Assembly: GCF_016106005.1 (NCBI RefSeq)
Contig: NZ_JACADR010000011.1
Span: 1-41,145, forward strand
Direction: 5' to 3'
DNA length: 41,145 nt
DNA from: Roseomonas rosulenta
GTDB taxonomy: Bacteria > Pseudomonadota > Alphaproteobacteria > Acetobacterales > Acetobacteraceae
The notes beneath the pieces are model-generated. The model saw only the letters and a program-made list of their open reading frames with translations. It searched no databases and was not told the origin of the DNA. Shown piece by piece: positions 33,969 through 41,145 of this stretch (the stretch's first letter is position 1; every line of letters begins with the position of its first letter). The position numbers and the translations under genes are program-made.

Positions 33969-35246
33969 ATGGCAGGTCGCGACGCGACACATGATCCCTT
34001 GCTGCGCAGCTGGGTGGCCTCGGCGCAGGCGCCGGGGACCGATTTCCCGATCCAGAACCTGCCGCTCGGCGTGTTCAGCACGGCCGGCGCCGGCCCGCGC
34101 TGCGGGGTGGCGATCGGGGACATGGTGCTCGACCTGCGCGCGGCGCATGCGGCAGGGGTGGTGCGGGAGGCAGCCGCGGCGTCGGACAGCCTTGCGCCGC
34201 TGATGGCGGCCGGGCGCGGCGCCTCCGCCGCGCTGCGCGCCGAGGTATCGGCCCTGCTGAGCGAGGGCGCGCCTCCGCGCCCCGACCTGCTGGTGCCGAT
34301 GGCTGCCGCGCGGATGCACCTGCCCACGACGGTGCGGAACTTCTCCGACTTCATGGCCTCCTACGACCATTGCGCCCGGCTCGGCGTGCGCCGCGACCCA
34401 AAGAACCCGCTGCCGCAGGCCTTCCGGCAGCTGCCGGTCGCCTACCACTCGCGCGCCTCCTCCGTACGCGTCAGCGGCGAGGCGGTGATCCGCCCGCACG
34501 GCCAGTGGCAGCGCCAGGACGGGACGATGCATTTCGGCCCGACCGAGGCGATGGACTACGAATTGGAAATGGCCATCTGGATCGCCGGGGACAACGCGAT
34601 CGGCGAACCGGTGCCGATGTCCCGCGCGCCCGATCGCATCTTCGGCTACGGGCTGCTCAACGACTGGTCGGTGCGCGACGTGCAGCGCTGGGAGATGCCA
34701 CCGCTCGGCCCCTTCCTGGGCAAGAGCGTGTCGACATCCGTCTCGCCCTGGATCGTGACCGCCGAGGCCTTGGTGCCCTTCGAGGTGCCCGCACCGGTGC
34801 AGGACCCGCCCGCCCTGCCCTATCTCGACAGCGCCTGGAACCGCACGAACGGCGCGCTTTCCGTGCGCATGACGGCCGCGATCCTGACGCCGCGGATGCG
34901 CGCGGAGGGCGCCGCGCCCTTCATCCTGACCGACACGCAATTCGCCGGCATGTACTGGACCGCCGCGACCATGGTCGCGCATCACGCCTCGAACGGCTGC
35001 AACCTGATGGCGGGCGACCTGCTCGGCAGCGGCACCGTCTCCGGCCCCGAGGAGAGTGCGCGCGCCTGCCTCGCCGAGATCGGCCTGACCGGCCCGGTCA
35101 CGCTGCCGAACGGCGAGACGCGCCGCTGGATCCAGGATGGCGACGAGATCGTCTTCCGCGCCCGCGCCGAGGCGCCCGGCGCCGTGCCGATCGGCTTCGG
35201 CGAATGCCGCGGCGTGCTGGACCCCTCCATCGCCTGGCCCGCCTGA
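33969..35246 (+). CDS. fahA: Fumarylacetoacetase
   Basis: A 425-residue full-length fumarylacetoacetase. The active site is visible and lies within one residue of the numbering of the mammalian enzyme: Asp127 and His134 in NFSDFMASYDH, Glu198 and Glu200 in MDYELEM, Asp232 in LLNDWSVRD and Lys252 in LGPFLGKS. It splits fumarylacetoacetate to fumarate and acetoacetate, the last step of tyrosine/homogentisate breakdown. No hmgA or maiA is in the window. It is followed by the cyclase-type hydrolase and Bug genes on the same strand, so it may serve a related substrate. Confidence 0.9.
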   Translation: MAGRDATHDPLLRSWVASAQAPGTDFPIQNLPLGVFSTAGAGPRCGVAIGDMVLDLRAAHAAGVVREAAAASDSLAPLMAAGRGASAALRAEVSALLSEGAPPRPDLLVPMAAARMHLPTTVRNFSDFMASYDHCARLGVRRDPKNPLPQAFRQLPVAYHSRASSVRVSGEAVIRPHGQWQRQDGTMHFGPTEAMDYELEMAIWIAGDNAIGEPVPMSRAPDRIFGYGLLNDWSVRDVQRWEMPPLGPFLGKSVSTSVSPWIVTAEALVPFEVPAPVQDPPALPYLDSAWNRTNGALSVRMTAAILTPRMRAEGAAPFILTDTQFAGMYWTAATMVAHHASNGCNLMAGDLLGSGTVSGPEESARACLAEIGLTGPVTLPNGETRRWIQDGDEIVFRARAEAPGAVPIGFGECRGVLDPSIAWPA

Positions 35247-35269
35247 TTCAAGGAAACAAGGAAACGCCC

Positions 35270-36058
35270 ATGCCCCGTCGCATCGTCGACATCTCCGTCG
35301 CACTCAAGGCCGGCATCGCATCCGACCCGCCGCATATGCTCCCGCAGATCGACTACATCGACCACCACATGAGCGCGCCGGCCATGGCGAAGGAATTCGA
35401 CATCCCGGTCGATGCGCTGCCCGAAGGGCAGTATGCCGCGGTGGAACGCGTGGCGATCAGCACCCACAACGGCACGCACCTGGATGCGCCCTACCACTTC
35501 TTCTCGCGCATGAACGAACGCACGGTGCCCAGCGGCGAGCCGTCCTGGCGCATCGACGAGGTGCCGCTCGACTGGTGCTTCCAGCCCGGCGTGAAGCTCG
35601 ACTTTCGTCACCTGCCCGATGGCTACGTGGCCACACCCGAGGACGTGCAGAAGGAACTCGCGCGCATCGGGCATGTGCTCAAGCCGCTCGAGATCGTGGT
35701 GGTGAACACCCGCGCGGGCAGCCGCTACGGGCAGGACGACTACATCCATTCGGGCTGCGGTGTCGGCAAGGCCGCGACGCTGTGGCTGCTGGAACAGGGC
35801 GTGCGCGTGACCGGCACGGATGGCTGGTCCTGGGATGCCCCCTTCTCGCTGACGAAGAAGAAGGTGGCCGAGACCGGCGATGCGTCCCTGATCTGGGAGG
35901 GCCACCGCGCGGGACGCGAGATCGGCTATTGCCACATGGAGAAGCTCAGCAATCTCGAATCGCTGCCCGCCGACGGCTTCATGATCGCCTGCTTCCCGGT
36001 GAAGGTGCATCGCGGCTCGGCCGGCTGGACGCGCGCCGTCGCGATCTTCGAGGCGTGA
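35270..36058 (+). CDS. Cyclase family metal-dependent hydrolase (kynurenine formamidase-like)
   Basis: A 262-residue protein of the cyclase/KynB family. The metal-binding motif HNGTHLDAPYHFF carries His66, His70, Asp72 and His76. The family includes bacterial kynurenine formamidase and isatin hydrolase, which open amide or lactam rings. It is longer than typical KynB (about 210 residues). Start ATG 35270 follows AGGAAAC 7 to 11 bases upstream, 23 bases after the fahA stop. In an operon with fahA and the Bug protein, an aromatic or ring-cleavage substrate is likely. Confidence 0.85.
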   Translation: MPRRIVDISVALKAGIASDPPHMLPQIDYIDHHMSAPAMAKEFDIPVDALPEGQYAAVERVAISTHNGTHLDAPYHFFSRMNERTVPSGEPSWRIDEVPLDWCFQPGVKLDFRHLPDGYVATPEDVQKELARIGHVLKPLEIVVVNTRAGSRYGQDDYIHSGCGVGKAATLWLLEQGVRVTGTDGWSWDAPFSLTKKKVAETGDASLIWEGHRAGREIGYCHMEKLSNLESLPADGFMIACFPVKVHRGSAGWTRAVAIFEA

Positions 36059-36063
36059 GCGCG

Positions 36064-37008
36064 ATGCGCCGCGCGCTTCTCGCCCTCGCGCTGCTCGCGC
36101 CGGTCGCGGCGACGGCGCAGGGCTTCCCCGACCGGCCGATCACCATCGTGCTGCCCTATGCGCCGGGCAGCGCGTCGGACGCCTATGGCCGCGCGCTCGG
36201 CGAGCATTTCACGCGCCTCATGGGCCAGCCGGTCGTGCTGACCAACCGCGACGGCGCCTCGGGCGTGGTGGGCATGCGCTTCGTCGCGCAATCGACGCCA
36301 GATGGCCATACGCTCGGCCTCACGCCGGTCACGCCGGTGGTCGTGCAGCCGCACATGGTGCGCAACCTCGGCATCGGGCCGGACAGCTTCGCGCCGGTCT
36401 GCGGCACCAACGAGAACGTCATCGGCGCGGTGGTGCGCGCCGACAGCCCGATCCGGGACCTGCCCGGCCTGGTCGCGGAAGGCCGGCGGCGGATGCTCAC
36501 CTTCGGCAGCCCGGGGCCGAATTCCCTGCCGCAGCTCGCCATGGTGCGCGTCACGCGCGCCACCGGCGTCGAGTTCAGCCACATCCCCTTCCGCGGCGAC
36601 CCGCCCCACCTGAACGAGGTGCTGGCCGGGCGGCTCGACTTCTCGGCCACGGTCGTCGCCTCGGCGAGCGGCCTGATCGACGGCGACCGGCTGCGGCTCG
36701 TCGCGGTCTTCTCCGCGCGGCGCCACCCGGACTACCCGAACGTGCCGACTGCACGCGAACAGGGAATCGACGCGCAGCAGCTCAGCCAGGTGGGCCTCTA
36801 CGCCCCCGCCGGCACGCCGGAGCCCGTGCTCGCCCGGCTCGAGGAGTCCTGCCGCACCGGCACCGAGGACGAAGGCTTCCGCCGAATCGCCGCCGCGCGT
36901 CGCGTACCGGTGAACTTCATGTCGCGCGCCGAATTCACCGCCATGGTCCGCAGCGAATACGAGGCCTATGGCCGCATCCTGCGCGAGCTCGGCGTGCAGC
37001 CGGAATAG
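36064..37008 (+). CDS. Tripartite tricarboxylate transporter (Bug family) substrate-binding protein
   Basis: A 314-residue exported protein with the signal MRRALLALALLAPVAATAQ. The mature N-terminus FPDRPITIVLPYAPGSASD is the Bug hallmark that leads into the carboxylate-binding loop; GVVGMRFVAQSTPDGHTL and SHIPFRGDPPHLNEVLAG are also typical. These proteins deliver carboxylated ligands to a TctAB permease, which is not encoded here. The ATG at 36064 lies 5 bases after the cyclase stop; a GTG at 36055 would overlap that stop by GTGA and is an alternative start. It ends 9 bases before the convergent glmS. Confidence 0.9.
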   Translation: MRRALLALALLAPVAATAQGFPDRPITIVLPYAPGSASDAYGRALGEHFTRLMGQPVVLTNRDGASGVVGMRFVAQSTPDGHTLGLTPVTPVVVQPHMVRNLGIGPDSFAPVCGTNENVIGAVVRADSPIRDLPGLVAEGRRRMLTFGSPGPNSLPQLAMVRVTRATGVEFSHIPFRGDPPHLNEVLAGRLDFSATVVASASGLIDGDRLRLVAVFSARRHPDYPNVPTAREQGIDAQQLSQVGLYAPAGTPEPVLARLEESCRTGTEDEGFRRIAAARRVPVNFMSRAEFTAMVRSEYEAYGRILRELGVQPE

Positions 37009-37017
37009 CGCGCGCCG

Positions 37018-38841
<1,824 letters not shown>

Positions 38842-38845
38842 TGCC

Positions 38846-40150
38846 CTATGTCCCCTTGCCCTTGAAGCCGCGCCCGGCGAAGACCGTCTGCCGCCCGCGC
38901 GCGATCGCCAGCGCATCGTCGGGCACGTTCGCGGTGATGACGCTGCCTGCACCGACCAGCGCCCGCGCGCCGACCTTCACGGGAGCCACCAGCGCGGTGT
39001 CGGATCCGATGAAGGCGCCCTCGCCGATTTCGGTGCGGTGCTTGTTCACGCCGTCGTAGTTGCAGGTGATGGTGCCGGCGCCGATGTTCGCTCCCGCGCC
39101 GATCGTCGCATCGCCCAGATAGGCCAGGTGGTTCGCCTTTGCCCCCTCGCCCAGCGTCGTCGCCTTGAGTTCCACGAAATTGCCGACATGCGCGCGGGCT
39201 TCGACCACCGTGCCCGGGCGCAGACGCGCATAGGGGCCGATGATGGCGTGGCGCTTTACCGTGCAGCCTTCCAGGTGGCTGAAGGCGCGGATCACCGCCC
39301 CTTCCTCGATGCTCACGCCAGGGCCGAAGACGATATGCGGTTCGAGCGTCACGTCCGGGCCGAAGCGGGTGTCGTGCGCAAGGAACACGGTCTCGGGCGC
39401 CAGCATGGTCACGCCGGCCTCCATCGCCGCGGCGCGAAGCCCGGCCTGCAGCGTCGCCTCGGCGGCGGCGAGTTCGGCGCGGCTGTTGATGCCGCGCAGC
39501 TCGGCCTCGGGGGCTTCGACCGCGCGCACGCGCCTGCCCTCGGCGCGGGCCAGCGCCACCACGTCGGTCAGGTAGTATTCGCCCTTGGCATTGGCGTTGC
39601 CGACCGCCGCCAGCCACCGCGCGAGGTCGGCCGAGGCCGCGCAGACCACGCCGGCATTGCAAAGCCCGATGGCGCGCTCGGCCTCGGTCGCATCGGCCCA
39701 TTCGACGATGCGTTCCACCATGCCGTCCGCGGCGGTGACGACGCGGCCATAGCGCCCCGGATCGGCCGGGCGCATCGCCAGCAGCACCAGGTCGGCCTCC
39801 GCCCGCGCCGCCAGCAGGCGGCCGAGCGTGGCTTCGCTGACGAGCGGGTTGTCGCCGTAGAGCACGGCGACGTCGCCATCATGCCCGCCAAGCTGCGGCA
39901 TGGCCTGCAACGCGGCATGCCCGGTGCCCAGGCGCTCGCGCTGCACTGCCACGGCATGGGGCGCCACCGCGGCCTCGAGCTCGGGCATGTCGGGGCCGAC
40001 GACGACCACGACGCGCCCGAAGCGCGCCTCCACCGCCGCAAGCAGGTGGCGGATCATCGGCCGTCCGCCCAGCGGGTGCATGACCTTGGGCTTGCTGGAG
40101 CGCATCCGGGTCCCGAGACCCGCGGCGAGGATGATGGCGGCGGCGGACAT
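38846..40150 (-). CDS. glmU: Bifunctional GlmU (GlcN-1-P acetyltransferase / GlcNAc-1-P uridyltransferase)
   Basis: A 434-residue GlmU. The uridyltransferase half starts IILAAGLGTRM and has KVMHPLGGRPM; its Asp-containing metal motif is YGDNPL, where YGDVPL is more usual. The second half is a left-handed beta-helix of hexapeptides (e.g. VGNFVELKATTLGEG, NIGAGTITCNYDG, GSDTALVAP) which acetylates GlcN-1-P. It makes UDP-GlcNAc for peptidoglycan and LPS. The start diverges from gph, with 114 bases between the starts. Confidence 0.96.
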   Translation of the reverse strand: MSAAAIILAAGLGTRMRSSKPKVMHPLGGRPMIRHLLAAVEARFGRVVVVVGPDMPELEAAVAPHAVAVQRERLGTGHAALQAMPQLGGHDGDVAVLYGDNPLVSEATLGRLLAARAEADLVLLAMRPADPGRYGRVVTAADGMVERIVEWADATEAERAIGLCNAGVVCAASADLARWLAAVGNANAKGEYYLTDVVALARAEGRRVRAVEAPEAELRGINSRAELAAAEATLQAGLRAAAMEAGVTMLAPETVFLAHDTRFGPDVTLEPHIVFGPGVSIEEGAVIRAFSHLEGCTVKRHAIIGPYARLRPGTVVEARAHVGNFVELKATTLGEGAKANHLAYLGDATIGAGANIGAGTITCNYDGVNKHRTEIGEGAFIGSDTALVAPVKVGARALVGAGSVITANVPDDALAIARGRQTVFAGRGFKGKGT

Positions 40151-40264
40151 GCCCCTGCCGTAACGCGTCGGACCGCGCCGCGTCCAGCGCGACGGCGCTC
40201 ACCATGCTTTGCCGGATGTGTCGGGGCGGTTCCCCCGGGCCCGATTTGGCGCTACGCCCGGGCC

Positions 40265-40912
40265 ATGACGAAGATCGCCGTGTTCGACCTCGATGGCACG
40301 CTGGTGGACAGCGCCGCCGACATCCACGCCGCGCTGGACCGGCTGATGGCCGGGCGCGGCCTGCCCGGCTTCGCCCGGCCCGAGGTGATTGGCATGGTCG
40401 GCGACGGGGTGCGGGTACTGGTCACCCGCGCCCTGGCCGCGCGCGGCCTGCCCTTCGAGGAGGCCGCGCTCGACGCCTTCATGGCCGATTACGAAACCAA
40501 GGCCGCCGTCCTGACCCGCCCCTTCGAGGGCATTCCCGCCGTGCTCGACACCCTGGCGGCGGATGGCTGGCGCATGGCGGTCTGCACCAACAAGCCCGAG
40601 GTGGCGGCGCGCCGGCTGCTGGAGGCGCTCGGCCTGTCGGGGCGCTTCACCGCCCTTGGCGGCGGCGATTCCTTCCCCGTCCGCAAGCCCGATCCCGGCC
40701 ACCTGCGCGCCACCCTGTCGGCCGCCGGCAGCACGCCAGAGCGCGCGGTGATGATCGGCGACCACCACAACGACGTGCGGGCCGCGGCAGGCTGCGGCGT
40801 GCCCTGCATCTTCGCCGGCTGGGGCTATGGCCCGGTCCACATGGCCGAAGGCGCGCCCGTCGCGGCCGCGCCCGCCGACCTGCCCGCCCTCATGGCCGCG
40901 CTGGCGCGCTGA
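40265..40912 (+). CDS. gph: Phosphoglycolate phosphatase (HAD family)
   Basis: A 215-residue HAD phosphatase. Motif I is AVFDLDGTLVDS (nucleophile Asp8, acid Asp10), motif II is VCTNKP, and motif III/IV is KPDP followed by GDHHNDVRAA. This is the Gph set of motifs, so it probably dephosphorylates 2-phosphoglycolate; other small phosphates are possible for this family. The ATG at 40265 has no clear Shine-Dalgarno; instead a GGCCCG/CGGGCC stem abuts it. Its 3' end overlaps the convergent DUF3108-like gene by 23 bases. Confidence 0.85.
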   Translation: MTKIAVFDLDGTLVDSAADIHAALDRLMAGRGLPGFARPEVIGMVGDGVRVLVTRALAARGLPFEEAALDAFMADYETKAAVLTRPFEGIPAVLDTLAADGWRMAVCTNKPEVAARRLLEALGLSGRFTALGGGDSFPVRKPDPGHLRATLSAAGSTPERAVMIGDHHNDVRAAAGCGVPCIFAGWGYGPVHMAEGAPVAAAPADLPALMAALAR

Positions 40913-41145
40913 CCCGGTCGGGCACCGGCACGGGCACCACCGCCCCGGCGCGCACCAGGTCCAGCCGGAAGGCGCCGAGGAAGGTCGAGGGGAATTCGAC
41001 GCGCAGCGGCAAGGGCGGCAAGCCCGGGCCCAGCACCGCGAGCCAGGCCTCGGCCGGGCGCGGACGGCCAGCCTGGGCGGGGTCGTCGCCGCGGCGGAAG
41101 CCGGCCACGAGGCGGCTTTCCAGCCCGCAGCGCAGCGCCTCGCCC
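40890..41145 (-). CDS. C-terminal part of a DUF3108-like protein
   Basis: About 84 residues ending a gene that continues past the right edge. The sequence LRCGLESRLVAGFRRGDD, the Trp-containing AEAWLAVLGPGLPPLPLRVEF and FLGAFRLDL resemble the C-terminal half of DUF3108 periplasmic proteins. The resemblance is moderate. It overlaps the end of gph by 23 bases on the opposite strand, which is unusual and would make the two transcripts complementary. Confidence 0.6.
   Translation of the reverse strand, partial: GEALRCGLESRLVAGFRRGDDPAQAGRPRPAEAWLAVLGPGLPPLPLRVEFPSTFLGAFRLDLVRAGAVVPVPVPDRVSAPARP

Overview
The window is a chromosomal segment of a high-GC (about 70%) proteobacterium. The Bug-type tricarboxylate binding protein, the CydDC exporter, a GluRS2-like glutamyl-tRNA synthetase, the long glutamine-dependent NadE and the class II DAHP synthase together suggest an alphaproteobacterium, most likely Rhodospirillales/Acetobacteraceae (Roseomonas-like). 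This placement is inferred from gene content, not from a phylogeny. Coding density is high, many genes are chained by 4-nt start/stop overlaps (ATGA, GTGA, TTGA), and I see no tRNA, rRNA, CRISPR array or recognisable insertion sequence.

Layout. 1-2279 (minus): cydD and the 5' part of cydC. 2376-3810 (plus): a polysaccharide deacetylase and a lipocalin lipoprotein. 3906-5495 (minus): a secreted protein made of four repeats. 5579-7173 (minus): an SDR oxidoreductase and a GNAT acetyltransferase; 7342-7767 (plus): a hotdog thioesterase. 7910-10274: sulfate activation, with cysQ diverging from cysD and a cysN that stops being CysN after residue 114. 10086-13845 (minus): a four-gene operon (DMT transporter, FAD amine/amino-acid oxidase, glycosyltransferase-like protein, beta-sandwich-like protein) whose last gene seems broken at the same junction as cysN. 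13928-16158 (minus): thiol dioxygenase, methyltransferase, rpsD. 16359-17739: small membrane protein, trmJ, DUF305 protein. 17801-27996 (minus): a long co-directional series containing aroG, pncB, a solute-binding protein, a DMT transporter, nadE, three small uncharacterised genes, gltX and cysS. 28104-29270 (plus): a serine hydrolase. 29275-33850 (minus): succinate-semialdehyde dehydrogenase, MaoC hydratase, glutathione reductase, MFS transporter. 33969-37008 (plus): fumarylacetoacetase, cyclase-family hydrolase, Bug binding protein. 37018-40150 (minus): glmU and glmS, the UDP-GlcNAc pathway. 40265-40912 (plus): gph, then the end of a DUF3108-like gene.

Genes that work together: CydD with CydC (thiol export needed for cytochrome bd and c assembly); CysD, CysN and CysQ (sulfate activation and PAP removal); PncB and NadE (first and last steps of nicotinate salvage to NAD, with an uptake-like pair between them); GlmS and GlmU (UDP-GlcNAc); FahA with the cyclase-type hydrolase and Bug protein (uptake and cleavage of a carboxylated, probably aromatic-derived compound).

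The least explained parts are (a) the nadE-gltX interval, where two paralogous small acidic proteins and one AT-richer, probably acquired gene are joined by four consecutive 4-nt overlaps; (b) the junction near 10085 that truncates cysN and a convergent gene at once; and (c) a DMT transporter gene whose coding-like 5' end has no usable start codon. I did not find a clear complete new system; the nadE-gltX trio is the best candidate for one.
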